Assembly (NCBI GenBank): GCA_023458055.1
Contig: JAEXAW010000044.1
Coordinates: forward strand, 73,695 to 137,694
Direction of reading: 5' to 3'
Length of the DNA stretch: 64,000 nucleotides
Source of the DNA: Pseudomonadota bacterium
GTDB taxonomy: Bacteria > Pseudomonadota > Alphaproteobacteria > Sphingomonadales > Sphingomonadaceae
Part shown: positions 8,709-18,266 of the stretch, piece after piece
Layout: each line of letters begins with the position of its first letter
Position numbering within the stretch: the first letter of the stretch is position 1
Notes under the pieces: model-generated
What the model was told of the DNA's origin: nothing
The model's database searches: none
Seen by the model: the letters and a program-made list of their open reading frames with translations, nothing else
Program-made: the position numbers and the translations under genes

Positions 8709-10085
8709 ATGAACCGATACCAACTCGCACGACTAATGGGGGCGGCGCTCGGGCTTATCAGCGCAGCGACCGCCCACGCGCAGAGTGCAGCCACAGCAGC
8801 GGCCGAGACCGCGCAAGCGGCCGCGCCTATGGTCGCCGAAACGATGGACAAAGGCGATACAGCGTGGATGATGACCTCGACCCTGCTGGTCCTCCTTATG
8901 ATCCTGCCCGGCCTTGCGCTTTTCTATGGCGGCTTGGTCCGATCCAAAAACATGCTTTCGGTCATGACGCAGATCGGCGCGTCGGCGGCGCTCGCGATGC
9001 TGATCTGGGTGGCCTATGGTTACAGTCTTGCCTTCGGCCCTGATGGCGCCGCGGGTCTAACGCCCTTCATCGCGGGGTTCGGTAAAGCCTTTCTGACCGG
9101 CGTCACACCTGCCTCGACCGCAGCGACCTTTACCAAAGGCGTGGTGATCCCCGAATATGTGTTCGTCAGCTTCCAGATGACCTTTGCTGCAATCACCGCC
9201 GCGCTCGTGCTGGGATCGGTGGTTGAACGGATGAAGTTTGCTGCGGTTATGGTCTTCGTCGCGATCTGGCTCACCATCGTCTATTTTCCCATCGCTCATA
9301 TGGTATGGGCCGCTGGCGGTCTTTTCTTTGAAATGGGCGCGCTCGATTTTGCAGGTGGCACGGTGGTCCATATCAATGCCGGGGTTTCCGCGCTGGTCGC
9401 CTGCCTCATCCTCGGCAAGCGCATCGGCTATCAGAAGGAAGCGCTGGCACCGCATTCGCTGACGATGACCGCGATTGGCACCGGTCTCCTGTGGGTCGGC
9501 TGGTTCGGTTTCAATGCAGGGTCGGCGCTCGAAGCCAATGGCTCGGCAGGGCTTGCAATGATCAACACCTTCGTCGCGACCGCAGCGGGAGGCCTTGTGT
9601 GGATGGCGGTCGAGCGCATTGTCGGTCACAAGGGTTCGGCCCTCGGTTTTTGCTCCGGTATTATTGCAGGGCTCGTCGCGGTAACTCCCGCTGCGGGCAA
9701 CAGCGGCCCGATGGGCGCGATTATCCTCGGCGCCGTTGCATCGTTGGTCTGCTTTTTCGTGGTCAGCAAGGTCAAGCCCAAGCTCGGCTTTGACGATGCG
9801 CTGGATGCGTTCGGTATTCACGGCGTTGGCGGCATTGTCGGCGCGCTCGGGACCGCCATTGTTTATGCGCCCCAATTTGGCGGCCCCGGCGATGGATCAA
9901 CCGGCATTGCCGCCCAACTGGGCGTGCAGATCATGGCCACGCTCACCACAATTATATGGGCGTCAATCGGCACAGCGATTGCGATTTATGCGGCCAAGGC
10001 GGTCACCGGGCTGCGCGTTACGCCCGATGCAGAACGCGAAGGGCTCGACCTCGCTGAACATGGCGAGCGCGCCTATAATTATTGA
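8709..10085 (+). CDS. amt: Ammonium transporter (Amt family)
   Basis: Inner-membrane ammonium channel of 458 residues with a cleavable-looking signal peptide (LGLISAATAHAQSA) and about eleven membrane segments. Family landmarks: DTAWMMTSTLLVLLMILPGL, FYGGLVRSKNMLSVM, VWAAGGLFFEMGALDFAGG, VHINAGVSALVACLILGKR, and DALDAFGIHGVGGIVGALG with the twin-histidine pore residues. The ribosome-binding site AAAGGGG precedes the ATG. The usual glnK/glnB partner gene is not adjacent: upstream lies an EEP hydrolase and downstream a terminator. It is thus a single-gene transcription unit driven by a sigma-54 promoter. Confidence 0.95.
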   Translation: MNRYQLARLMGAALGLISAATAHAQSAATAAAETAQAAAPMVAETMDKGDTAWMMTSTLLVLLMILPGLALFYGGLVRSKNMLSVMTQIGASAALAMLIWVAYGYSLAFGPDGAAGLTPFIAGFGKAFLTGVTPASTAATFTKGVVIPEYVFVSFQMTFAAITAALVLGSVVERMKFAAVMVFVAIWLTIVYFPIAHMVWAAGGLFFEMGALDFAGGTVVHINAGVSALVACLILGKRIGYQKEALAPHSLTMTAIGTGLLWVGWFGFNAGSALEANGSAGLAMINTFVATAAGGLVWMAVERIVGHKGSALGFCSGIIAGLVAVTPAAGNSGPMGAIILGAVASLVCFFVVSKVKPKLGFDDALDAFGIHGVGGIVGALGTAIVYAPQFGGPGDGSTGIAAQLGVQIMATLTTIIWASIGTAIAIYAAKAVTGLRVTPDAEREGLDLAEHGERAYNY

Positions 10086-10141
10086 GCTTGCGGGAGAGGG
10101 CAGCCTCTCCCCTCCAAGGGTTCCTCCTGCGAACCACCTGT

Positions 10142-10171
10142 GGCCGGAGTGCAACACTCCGGCCATTTTTT
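10142..10171 (+). terminator. Rho-independent terminator after amt
   Basis: A perfect ten-base-pair stem, GGCCGGAGTG / CACTCCGGCC, with a three-base loop at 10152-10154 is followed by a run of T at 10166-10171. It ends the amt transcript 57 bases after its stop codon. Confidence 0.9.
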
Positions 10172-10290
10172 CGATAGTCTTCGTTAAAACTCTACTTTGG
10201 CTATGTAAAAACTAGATAATATAGATTAACAGTTACATTTGAAACCAAACGCGAAGATTTGGTCCAAAACGATGGAGAGGGAGAAATATC

Positions 10291-12699
10291 ATGACATTTG
10301 CCCATTCGAAAACCATGCGTGGTTTGTTGCTAGCAGGCCTTTCAACCCTGTCCCTTGCGATGGCCGGCGGGGCCAGCGCGCAGGAATTGCAGGATGAAGG
10401 CGAAGGCGGCAACGAAATCGTTGTGACCGCAACCAAGCGCAATTCGACGGTGCAGGATGTGCCCTTCTCGATCAACGCGCAGACCGAAGCCGATATTCGC
10501 AAATCGGGTGCTACCACGGTTGAAGATCTTTCGCGCAATGTCGCGGGTCTTGCGGTGCAAAATCTCGGGCCCGGTCAAAGCCAGGTATCCATCCGCGGCG
10601 TCGCCTCGGGCCAGATTGCGCGCGACCAACCCGGCGTCAAGGAACAGGTCGGCGTCTATCTTGACGAGTCCGTGATCTCGATGTCCTTGTTCACCCCCGA
10701 TCTGGACCTCTTCGATTTGAACCGCGTCGAAACGCTGCGCGGCCCGCAAGGCACTTTGTTCGGCTCGGGATCGATGGGCGGCACGATCCGCTATATCACC
10801 AACCAGCCGCGCTTCGACCGCACCGAAGGCAAGGTTGAGGCAAACATTAACCTCGTCGACGGCAAGGATGTCGGTGGACACCTCAAGGGCGCAGTCAACA
10901 TGCCGATGGGCGAAAACGCAGCCGTCCGCGCGGTCGGCTATTATACGCGCTATGGCGGCTTCATTGATGCCGTTGGTCCGGCAGCGGGCAAGAATATCAA
11001 TGATGGTGAACGCTATGGCGGCCGTCTTGCAGTCGCGCTCCAGCTCGGCGATGCGCTGACGCTGACGCCCCGCGTGGTCTATCAGAAAATCTCGACCAAC
11101 GGCTTTAATCGTGAGGAAGTCTATAATTTCTACGCCAACCCCTACACGACGAGCCGACCCGCTTATACATTTGGCGAACGCCAGCAATATTTGAAGTTGC
11201 GCGAAAAATTCGTCGACAAGGTACTGATCGGTGACCTTACCGCAGCGATTGATACCGACGTGATCGACGTGACCTCGGTCACCAGCTATACCAACCGCGA
11301 CATTCTGGTGAGCCGCGATGCCAGCGCGTTGACCGGATCGGTGTCGTGGTCACCCTTCGTGACCGCGCTCGGTGTCAATCCGGCGCTGGCCGACCTGCCG
11401 TCCAACCTGCGCGATACCACCAAACTCAAGCAATTCACGCAGGAGTTGCGGTTTGCGTCGGACAATGAAGGCGCTTTCAACTGGGTGGTCGGCGGATTCT
11501 ATTCGCACGGCGACCGTAAATATCAGCAATTGCTGCCGACCCCCGGCTATGATGCCTATGTCGATGCCGCACTCGGGGCTGGAACATCAGCGGGAGCGGC
11601 CAACGGCTTCCCCCTCAACTCACCCTACAACGCTGCGATTCCCTACAAGCTGGACCAGCTTTCGATTTTCGGCGAGGCGAATTACGAATTCGGACCCCTC
11701 ACCGCGACGGCGGGCCTGCGTCATTACACTTATAAGGAAGTGCGCACCTTCAAATCGGGCGGCCTGTTTGCCAATGGCGATAATAACCGCGACAAGACCA
11801 GCGCGTCCGGTTTCAACCCGCGCCTGCTTTTGAGCTTTGAAGTGAGCCCGCGGGTCACGCTCAATGCGCAAATGTCCAAGGGCTTCCGGCTCGGCGGCGT
11901 GAATGACCCGCTCAACATTCCGCTCTGCTCGGGCGGTGCGACCGGTCCCGATGCGCGCACCTTCGGCAATCGCCCCACCTTCAAGGATGAATCGCTGTGG
12001 AACTATGAAGGCGGGATCAAGTCACAATTCGGCGCGTTCACCTTCAACGCGGCGGCTTTCTATAACAAGATCAAGAATCTTCAGGTCACCGCCGATGCAG
12101 GATCCTGTTCTTCGCGCATCGTCTTCAATGCTGAAAAAGCCCATTCCAAGGGCGTTGAAGTCGAGATGGGTTATCGTCCGGTCAGCGGGCTCGACTTGTC
12201 GCTGTCGGGTAGCTTGATCGACGCCAAGTTCGATTCAACCCTGCTGGATTCGACCGGAACACAGGTGATTGCCGGGATTCGCAAAGGCAACCGCCTGCCC
12301 TCGACTCCCAAATTCCAGATGTCGGCCAATGCCAATTACAGCTTCCCGATGGCCGGCGGTGAGGCCTATCTCGGGGCTGCCTTCCAGCATGTCGGTTCGC
12401 GCTATACCCAGCCGGGTGATCAGGAACCGGGTGCGGGCGTGTTCAGCCACTTCACTTATGGCGGCACGCCTGCGGGCACGACAACCAATCTCAACCTCAA
12501 GCTGCCGAGCTACGAGCTGGTCAACCTGTCGGCAGGCATCGATTTTGAAAATAATTTCGGCGTGATGCTCTACGTCAACAATCTGCTCGACGAAAATGCC
12601 TTGCTGGCGTTTGACCGCGAACGCGGTGGTCGCGCGCGGCTTGGTTTTTCGACCAATACGCCGCGCACTTATGGTGTCACGGTGCGCAAGGGTTTCTAA
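10291..12699 (+). CDS. TonB-dependent receptor
   Basis: Outer-membrane active transporter of 802 residues. A signal peptide ends near GGASAQELQDE. The TonB-box-like stretch NEIVVTATKR follows, then the plug domain (VPFSINAQTEADIRKSG, VSIRGVASG, VGVYLDES, VETLRGPQGTLFGSGSMGG). The beta-barrel ends in the C-terminal aromatic residue (VTVRKGF). The substrate is unknown; sphingomonad receptors of this FecA/CirA-like type carry siderophores, glycans or aromatic compounds. No regulator or periplasmic binding protein is adjacent. The start at 10291 follows a GGAGAGGGAG ribosome-binding site. It converges on a GMC oxidoreductase gene. Confidence 0.92.
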   Translation: MTFAHSKTMRGLLLAGLSTLSLAMAGGASAQELQDEGEGGNEIVVTATKRNSTVQDVPFSINAQTEADIRKSGATTVEDLSRNVAGLAVQNLGPGQSQVSIRGVASGQIARDQPGVKEQVGVYLDESVISMSLFTPDLDLFDLNRVETLRGPQGTLFGSGSMGGTIRYITNQPRFDRTEGKVEANINLVDGKDVGGHLKGAVNMPMGENAAVRAVGYYTRYGGFIDAVGPAAGKNINDGERYGGRLAVALQLGDALTLTPRVVYQKISTNGFNREEVYNFYANPYTTSRPAYTFGERQQYLKLREKFVDKVLIGDLTAAIDTDVIDVTSVTSYTNRDILVSRDASALTGSVSWSPFVTALGVNPALADLPSNLRDTTKLKQFTQELRFASDNEGAFNWVVGGFYSHGDRKYQQLLPTPGYDAYVDAALGAGTSAGAANGFPLNSPYNAAIPYKLDQLSIFGEANYEFGPLTATAGLRHYTYKEVRTFKSGGLFANGDNNRDKTSASGFNPRLLLSFEVSPRVTLNAQMSKGFRLGGVNDPLNIPLCSGGATGPDARTFGNRPTFKDESLWNYEGGIKSQFGAFTFNAAAFYNKIKNLQVTADAGSCSSRIVFNAEKAHSKGVEVEMGYRPVSGLDLSLSGSLIDAKFDSTLLDSTGTQVIAGIRKGNRLPSTPKFQMSANANYSFPMAGGEAYLGAAFQHVGSRYTQPGDQEPGAGVFSHFTYGGTPAGTTTNLNLKLPSYELVNLSAGIDFENNFGVMLYVNNLLDENALLAFDRERGGRARLGFSTNTPRTYGVTVRKGF

Positions 12700-12723
12700 A
12701 TCGAGCCCTGTTTAATTTGAAGT

Positions 12724-12756
12724 AAGGCCGGAGCAGCAATGCTCCGGCCTTTTTTT
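12724..12756. terminator. Bidirectional terminator between converging genes
   Basis: An eleven-base-pair stem (AAGGCCGGAGC / GCTCCGGCCTT) with a six-base loop is followed by T residues on the plus strand. It lies between the receptor stop at 12699 and the stop of the leftward GMC oxidoreductase at 12755. Its core CCGGAG resembles the terminator after amt. Confidence 0.87.
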
Positions 12757-14350
12757 ACGCCTTCAAATGCCGTTTAACAAAATCGGCGCAACGCATGCCG
12801 ATCATGATACTTGGCGCATTGGTGTTGCCCGAAATGAGGCGCGGCATGATCGAAGCGTCGGCGACATAAAGGCCATCTATCCCGCGCACCCGCAATTCGG
12901 GATCGACCACATCGCTTGCATCGGCTCCCATACGGCAGGTGCCGACCGGGTGATAGATGGTGTCTGCGCGCGCACGGATCAGCGCGTCGAGCGCATTATC
13001 ATCCGCATAATCGACCGGATGGCGATCGCGCACGATATATTTTTTGAGCGGCTCGGTATCACAGATGCGCGCCATCAGACGGGTTGCATCGCGGAGCAGG
13101 GCGATATCCTCGCCGTCCGGATCCGACAGGAAATTGGGATTGATCGCCGGAGCGGCCACCGGGTCTTTGCTTTTGAGGCGCACGGTTCCGCGTGATTTCG
13201 GGCGCAGCACACAAGCATGGACAGAAAAGCCCGTCTCCCTCACCTTGTCGCGGCCATGATTTTGCACGATGCCGCGGATGAAATGATATTGCACATCGGG
13301 CGCGGGCGCATCGGGACGGATTTTCGCAAAACCGCCGCTTTCGGCAAAGGGCGTCGTCATCAGACCCGACTTATGGCGGCGATATTCGACCAGTGCTTTC
13401 AGCATCCGCCACATCGAAGCGAGTGAACCGCCTAGAAGGTCGGGGCTGTTGGCATCATAGGCGACGATATGATCGCAATGATCCTGAAGATCGGCCCCCA
13501 CTGCCGCCTTGTCGAGTACCGCGTCGATGCCCATCGCTTTCAAATGCTCTGCGGGACCGATCCCGGACAGCATCAAGGTCTGCGGGCTGCCGAAAGCGCC
13601 GCCCGAAACGACAATCGCCTGTTTGGCTTTGAGCGTTTGCTGCTGCCCGCCCCGCCGCACCACGACGCCGGTAGCCCGACCATTTTCGATGATAATCCGC
13701 TCGACCATTGTATCAGTGCGCACATCAAGATTGGCTTTGCCCTTCAACGGATCAAGAAACGCTCGCGCCGCCGACCAGCGTTCGCCTTGATGCTGGGTCA
13801 CCTGATAAAGACCAAAGCCTTCCTGACGTCCGCCATTAAAATCGTCGGTTTCCGGATATTGGAGCTGTGTTGCCGCTTCAACAAAAGCGCGGCTGGGTTC
13901 GCTCGGCCAGTGCTGGTCGCTGACATGGAGCGGTCCTTTGTCGCCGTGAAAGACATTGCCACCGCGTTCGTTGCTTTCGCCCTTTTTGAACCAGGGGAGC
14001 ACATCCGAATAACGCCAACCGGTGCAGCCAAGATCGGCCCAATTGTCATAATCCCACTGATTACCGCGAATATAGAGCATCGCATTGATCGCACTGGACC
14101 CGCCGAGACCACGCCCCCGTGGCTGATAGCCGACACGACCGCCAAGGCCATCCATCGCTTCGGTGTCGAAGTTCCAATTGGAAGCTTTGGGGGCGGCAAC
14201 AAGCATGCCGGGCGTCCGGATGGCAAAGCCATCATTTTTTCCACCCGCTTCGATTACGCACACCGTCCGGTCGCCATCTTCGGCAAGCCCGCCTGCCACG
14301 GAACAACCGCCCGATCCCCCGCCGATGACGATGATGTCGTAACTATCCAT
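12755..14350 (-). CDS. GMC family FAD-dependent oxidoreductase (alcohol/choline dehydrogenase type)
   Basis: A 531-residue flavoprotein oxidising a primary alcohol to an aldehyde. The FAD-binding GGGSGG motif opens the protein (DIIVIGGGSGGCSVAGGLAE), followed by the GMC signature 1 region (GRGLGGSSAINAMLYIRG), signature 2 (SGGAFGSPQTLMLSGIGP) and the C-terminal active-site region (TIYHPVGTCRMGADASDVVD, GNTNAPSIMIG). The sequence does not tell choline dehydrogenase from other alcohol dehydrogenases. There is no betaine aldehyde dehydrogenase beside it, which argues against a dedicated choline role. A GGGGAGGA ribosome-binding site precedes the ATG at 14350. It is 42 bases downstream of the fatty acid hydroxylase gene. 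Confidence 0.92.
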   Translation of the reverse strand: MDSYDIIVIGGGSGGCSVAGGLAEDGDRTVCVIEAGGKNDGFAIRTPGMLVAAPKASNWNFDTEAMDGLGGRVGYQPRGRGLGGSSAINAMLYIRGNQWDYDNWADLGCTGWRYSDVLPWFKKGESNERGGNVFHGDKGPLHVSDQHWPSEPSRAFVEAATQLQYPETDDFNGGRQEGFGLYQVTQHQGERWSAARAFLDPLKGKANLDVRTDTMVERIIIENGRATGVVVRRGGQQQTLKAKQAIVVSGGAFGSPQTLMLSGIGPAEHLKAMGIDAVLDKAAVGADLQDHCDHIVAYDANSPDLLGGSLASMWRMLKALVEYRRHKSGLMTTPFAESGGFAKIRPDAPAPDVQYHFIRGIVQNHGRDKVRETGFSVHACVLRPKSRGTVRLKSKDPVAAPAINPNFLSDPDGEDIALLRDATRLMARICDTEPLKKYIVRDRHPVDYADDNALDALIRARADTIYHPVGTCRMGADASDVVDPELRVRGIDGLYVADASIMPRLISGNTNAPSIMIGMRCADFVKRHLKA

Positions 14351-14392
14351 GCCTCATTCCTCCCCATCTGTTTGGCGCGTCAATGGTTTATA

Positions 14393-15304
14393 TTATGATT
14401 GCTCCGGATCCACCGGCTGGGTTTCGCGCCAGCGCGCCTTGATTGTATCGCTCGTATCGCGGCTATTGTCGTGACTCCAGCCCGGCGGCTTCGCCATATA
14501 ATTCCATTTGGCGGCGAACGTTGGCGCGCGCCACACATCCTTTGCAATCCCCACCCATTCGTGGAACGCCGCCCAGACGATGTTGAAGCTCCCGAGATTC
14601 TTGACGATGCCATAATTGATTTTTTCATAGTCGCGTTCGGGTTCGAAGCTGCCGAACATCCTGTCCCAGATAATGAAAACCCCGGCATAATTGGCATCGA
14701 GATAGCGCGGGTTGGTCGCATGATGTACGCGGTGATGCGAGGGCGTGTTCATGACGGCCTCGAACCAGCGCGGCATGCGCTTGATCGCTTCGGTATGGAT
14801 CCAGAATTGGTAGATGAGGTTGATCCCGCCGCAAAACAGCACCATCGCCACCGGAAAGCCGATGAAGAAGAGCGGCAGGCGGAAGATGAAGGTGAGCGCG
14901 ATAAATCCGGTCCAGGTCTGCCTGAGCGCCGTCGAAAGATTATAATGTTGCGAACTATGGTGGATGACATGCCCGGCCCAGAACCAGCGTACGCGGTGGG
15001 CGGTGCGATGGAACACATAATAAGCGAGGTCATCGAGCAGAAAGCAGGCGATCCACGCCCACCAGACATAACCGATATCGAACAACCGATATTGATAGGC
15101 CCATGTCGCCATAGCGATCACAAAGCCTCCGGTGAGGAGTCCGGCGACGGTGCTGCCAAGGCCCAATCCCAATGAGGTCAGCGTATCGCGAGCCTCATAA
15201 CGGGTACGATCCTTGGCGCGGGCAATCAGCATCTCGGCGAGCATCAGCAGGATGAATGCCGGAATGGCATAGGTGGTCGGATTGGGAAGGCTCGGCGTTG
15301 GCAT
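14393..15304 (-). CDS. Sterol desaturase / fatty acid hydroxylase superfamily protein
   Basis: Integral membrane di-iron oxygenase of 303 residues. The three histidine clusters that hold the iron atoms are visible: HRTAH, HVIHHSSQHYN and HHRVHHATN. Membrane segments flank them (AIPAFILLMLAEMLI, TVAGLLTGGFVIAMATW, FIALTFIFRLPLFFIGFPVAMVL is one long hydrophobic stretch). The substrate could be a fatty acid, a carotenoid or another lipid. The ATG at 15304 overlaps the stop of the preceding gene as TGATG, so translation is probably coupled; the open frame upstream of it is the antisense-free read-through of that gene. Confidence 0.9.
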   Translation of the reverse strand: MPTPSLPNPTTYAIPAFILLMLAEMLIARAKDRTRYEARDTLTSLGLGLGSTVAGLLTGGFVIAMATWAYQYRLFDIGYVWWAWIACFLLDDLAYYVFHRTAHRVRWFWAGHVIHHSSQHYNLSTALRQTWTGFIALTFIFRLPLFFIGFPVAMVLFCGGINLIYQFWIHTEAIKRMPRWFEAVMNTPSHHRVHHATNPRYLDANYAGVFIIWDRMFGSFEPERDYEKINYGIVKNLGSFNIVWAAFHEWVGIAKDVWRAPTFAAKWNYMAKPPGWSHDNSRDTSDTIKARWRETQPVDPEQS

Positions 15305-15702
15305 CAGGCGAGCACCTCGCGCAGACGCGCCGTCCATAATTGCGCATCCTTGCCAAGATCGAGCGTCGTCGATCCAAAGGTGCGCTCGGGCGACTCCAGC
15401 GTCAATTGGGTGTGCGACAATTTTCCGGAAAAGCTCGAGTCGATAAGACGTCCGACGAAGAAATTGCCATGCGCTCGGATCAGCATTTGCTGGCCTTTGG
15501 CGTTGCGCACGATGGCCCCATAGCCAGCCCTGTCGACCGCAGCTTCGGTTGGCGCAAAGCCGCAAATGATGGAATCCGCAAGCGAGAAGGCCTGCTCGTT
15601 GCTGCGAATACGAGGGTCATCGCCCAGCCCGATGACATATACCAGCCAACTGACGAACAGGATAGTGACCAAAGATGCGCCAAAGATCAGGAGATCATTC
15701 AA
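15304..15702 (-). CDS. Membrane-anchored hypothetical protein
   Basis: A 132-residue protein I do not recognise. It has one N-terminal membrane segment (LLIFGASLVTILFVSWLVYVIG) and a soluble remainder that looks beta-rich (YGAIVRNAKGQQMLIRAHGN, HTQLTLESPERTFGSTTLDL), so the bulk would sit on one side of the inner membrane. Its stop overlaps the desaturase start, and it begins 12 bases after the end of the TIGR01244 gene, placing it within one leftward operon. It may assist the downstream membrane oxygenase, but only position suggests this. Confidence 0.65.
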   Translation of the reverse strand: MNDLLIFGASLVTILFVSWLVYVIGLGDDPRIRSNEQAFSLADSIICGFAPTEAAVDRAGYGAIVRNAKGQQMLIRAHGNFFVGRLIDSSFSGKLSHTQLTLESPERTFGSTTLDLGKDAQLWTARLREVLA

Positions 15703-15714
15703 TGTCGGTGTCCG

Positions 15715-16149
15715 TTATGACGAAGCTTGTCCGGCAAGCGCATCCATCATCGCGCGGACCGGGCCCACATCATAGCCAGCCGTTGCCGCTTGAGTTGCAA
15801 TGCGCTCCGGCGCGTTACCCGCTCTCGCCTGCGCCAACGCCCAGAGAAAGGTTGAGCGGGTGCCCGACCGACAATAGGCAAGGACCGGACCACCGGCTTC
15901 GGCCATAGCGTGGTCGAGCGCATCCAGCTGGGCCGCCGAAAAGCCTGAATGACCAACCGGAATATAGGCATAGCCAAGACCCGCCTCGCGCGCCGCCGCT
16001 TCAATGTCAGCCCCTTGCGGCGCGCCGGGCTCCTCCCCGTCCGGGCGGTTATTGATAATCGCGCGCACGCCTAAATCCTTGGCATGCGCGACATCAGCCG
16101 GCGCAATTTGCGGCGATGCCAGAAAATTGGGGTCGAGGGTTCGGAACAT
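15715..16149 (-). CDS. TIGR01244 family phosphatase-like / sulfur transferase protein
   Basis: About 144 residues. Matches the small family (DUF442) related to dual-specificity phosphatases and found fused to beta-lactamase-like persulfide dioxygenases (Blh). The active-site loop is the Cx5R motif LAYCRSGTRSTFLWALAQ. The N-terminal part fits the family: FLASPQIAPADVAHAKDLGV and AIINNRPDGEEPGAP. I start at the ATG at 16149 (MFRTLDPN); an ATG-like start at 16170 would add seven residues. Whether it acts on phosphotyrosine or on sulfane sulfur is not settled. Confidence 0.8.
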   Translation of the reverse strand: MFRTLDPNFLASPQIAPADVAHAKDLGVRAIINNRPDGEEPGAPQGADIEAAAREAGLGYAYIPVGHSGFSAAQLDALDHAMAEAGGPVLAYCRSGTRSTFLWALAQARAGNAPERIATQAATAGYDVGPVRAMMDALAGQASS

Positions 16150-16190
16150 CGCTGACAATGATGTCAGCAAAGGCCCGAAAGGTCAACGAT

Positions 16191-18065
16191 TCATGCGGGT
16201 TCGAACGCTTCTGGTTCGGCATCCTTCTCGGCTTGCTGGCGCGCCCACATTTCGGCGTATAGGCCGCGCTGGGCGAGCAACTCGGCATGTGTTCCGGTTT
16301 CGCGCACTATGCCTTGATCCAGCACCAATATTCGGTCGGCATCGGCGATGGTCGAGAGGCGATGCGCGATGATGATGGTCGTACGGCTTTCGGCGATGCG
16401 ATCCAAGGTCGCCTGGATTTCGGCTTCCGTCCGGCTATCGAGCGCTGAGGTTGCTTCGTCGAGCACCAAGATCGGCGGGTTTTTAAGCAAAGTCCGGGCT
16501 ATCGCGATACGCTGTTTTTCGCCGCCGGAAAGTTTAAGGCCACGCTCCCCTACTTCGGTGTCATAGCCTTGGGGGAGCGAGCGGATGAAATCAGCAATCG
16601 CGGCGCCTTCGGCTGCAGCCTCAATCTCGGCCCGGGTTGCCCCTTCCCGCCCATAAGCGATATTATAGCCGATGGTTTCGTTGAACAGCACGGTGTCTTG
16701 CGGGACAATGCCAATCGCCGCGCGCAGACTGCCCTGGGTCACCGCGTCAACATCCTGCCCATCAATGGTGATGAGGCCCGATTGCGGATCATAGAAACGG
16801 AATAGCAACCGCGCGACGGTCGATTTGCCCGATCCGGACGGGCCGACAATGGCGAGTGTTTCGCCAGCAGGCACATGAAAGCTCACGCCGTGGAGGATTT
16901 CGCGATCCGGTTCATAGCCGAAATGCACCTTGTCGAACCGCACATCGCCAGCCTTTACCAGCAGCGGAGGCGCGCCCGGTGCATCGACAATCTCGGCGGG
17001 CGTGTCGATCAGATCGAACATTGCGGCCATGTCGATAAGACCTTGGCGGATGGTGCGATAGACCATGCCGAGCATGTCCAAAGGCCGGAAAAGCTGGTTG
17101 AGCAGCGTATTGACGATCACGACGTCACCCGTGGTAAACTGCCCCTTGGACCATCCCCATACCGTATAGGCCATCGCCCCGCCCAGCATAGCATTGGTGA
17201 TGAAGCTCTGACCGACATTCAGCAGCGCCAGCGAATTTTCCGAGCGGATCGCCGCTTTCGCATATTTGCGGGCAACTTGTGAATAATGGTCGGTCTCGCG
17301 TTTTTCCGCGTTGAAATATTTGACCGTCTCATAGTTGAGCAGACTGTCGACCGACCGTGATACGGTGAGCGTATCGAGATCGTTCATCTCCTTGCGTAGC
17401 GCATTGCGCCAATCGGTGACGCGCTGGGTGAAGAAGATATAAAAGGCGACCATCACCATCGTCACCAACGCCAGTTGCCAGCTGAACTTCAAGAAGAAGA
17501 TGCCAAGAACCACGGTCAATTCAATCGCGGTGGGGGCTATGTTGAAGAGGAGGAAATAAAGCATCGTGTCGATGCTCTTGGTCCCGCGCTCAATCACCTT
17601 GGTCACCGCGCCGGTGCGCCGCGACAGATGGAAACGCAGCGACAAACGGTGAAGATGGGAAAACACATTTTCTGCGAGGTGAACCGTCGCTTCCTGCCCG
17701 ACACGCTCGAAAATCCAATTGCGTGTATTGTCGAACAACACGCCGCCGAAACGGGCAAGGGCATAAGAAAGAACAAGGCCAATCGCGAGCGCGACACCCG
17801 CTTCAAGTCCCGGCTTCATCCGGTCAATGGCGGCACCATAGATGAAGGCCATGCTGAGTTGCACCGCCTTGGAAGCCAGCACCAGCAACATCGCGCCGAC
17901 GATGCGCAGTTTGAGGTCACCGCGTCCTTCCGGCCAGAGATAGGGCAGAAAGCGCTTAAGCGTCGAAAAGTCAGCCTCGCGCGACGGCGGCACCGTATCG
18001 GTACCGGGCTGGCTTGGCGTTGCAGCGGTCGACGAAACAGCGGGGGGCGATGATGACGCGGGCAT
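16191..18065 (-). CDS. ATM1-type ABC exporter (fused membrane and ATPase domains)
   Basis: About 624 residues: a six-helix membrane domain followed by an ATPase domain. ATPase motifs: Walker A VGPSGSGKSTVARLLFRFYD, Q-loop GIVPQDTVLFNETIGYNIAYG, signature LKLSGGEKQRIAIARTLLKN, Walker B ILVLDEATSALDSRTE and the switch IIAHRLSTI. The DRMKPG and FERVGQEATVHLAENVFSHL regions match the ATM1/ABCB7 group, which exports glutathione persulfide or related thiol compounds used for cytosolic Fe-S assembly and metal detoxification. I start at the ATG at 18065; a TTG at 18074 would add three residues. An operator-like palindrome lies about 200 bases upstream. Confidence 0.88.
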   Translation of the reverse strand: MPASSSPPAVSSTAATPSQPGTDTVPPSREADFSTLKRFLPYLWPEGRGDLKLRIVGAMLLVLASKAVQLSMAFIYGAAIDRMKPGLEAGVALAIGLVLSYALARFGGVLFDNTRNWIFERVGQEATVHLAENVFSHLHRLSLRFHLSRRTGAVTKVIERGTKSIDTMLYFLLFNIAPTAIELTVVLGIFFLKFSWQLALVTMVMVAFYIFFTQRVTDWRNALRKEMNDLDTLTVSRSVDSLLNYETVKYFNAEKRETDHYSQVARKYAKAAIRSENSLALLNVGQSFITNAMLGGAMAYTVWGWSKGQFTTGDVVIVNTLLNQLFRPLDMLGMVYRTIRQGLIDMAAMFDLIDTPAEIVDAPGAPPLLVKAGDVRFDKVHFGYEPDREILHGVSFHVPAGETLAIVGPSGSGKSTVARLLFRFYDPQSGLITIDGQDVDAVTQGSLRAAIGIVPQDTVLFNETIGYNIAYGREGATRAEIEAAAEGAAIADFIRSLPQGYDTEVGERGLKLSGGEKQRIAIARTLLKNPPILVLDEATSALDSRTEAEIQATLDRIAESRTTIIIAHRLSTIADADRILVLDQGIVRETGTHAELLAQRGLYAEMWARQQAEKDAEPEAFEPA

Positions 18066-18266
18066 GGGGCTCAATATAGGCGCATGAATGTGATTCCCAA
18101 TACCGGCCTAACGTCACGGTGAGCATCACCGATCAGTCTTGAGGTTCAATGCTATTCCGCAAGGTGTCAGACCCGGACCCGCCGATGGGAGTTCGCTGGC
18201 CGGGAGGGTGTTCAATCATCCAGCGATTTTGTTGGTCGCCGACCCGGGCCTGACCAGCTTTGATTA

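Noticed and set aside
9057..9875. 272-codon frame antisense to amt
   Set aside because: Amt is unmistakable on the plus strand; the antisense product is charged and repetitive with no known domain.
10342..11187. 281-codon frame antisense to the first TonB receptor
   Set aside because: Shadow of a well-supported receptor gene.
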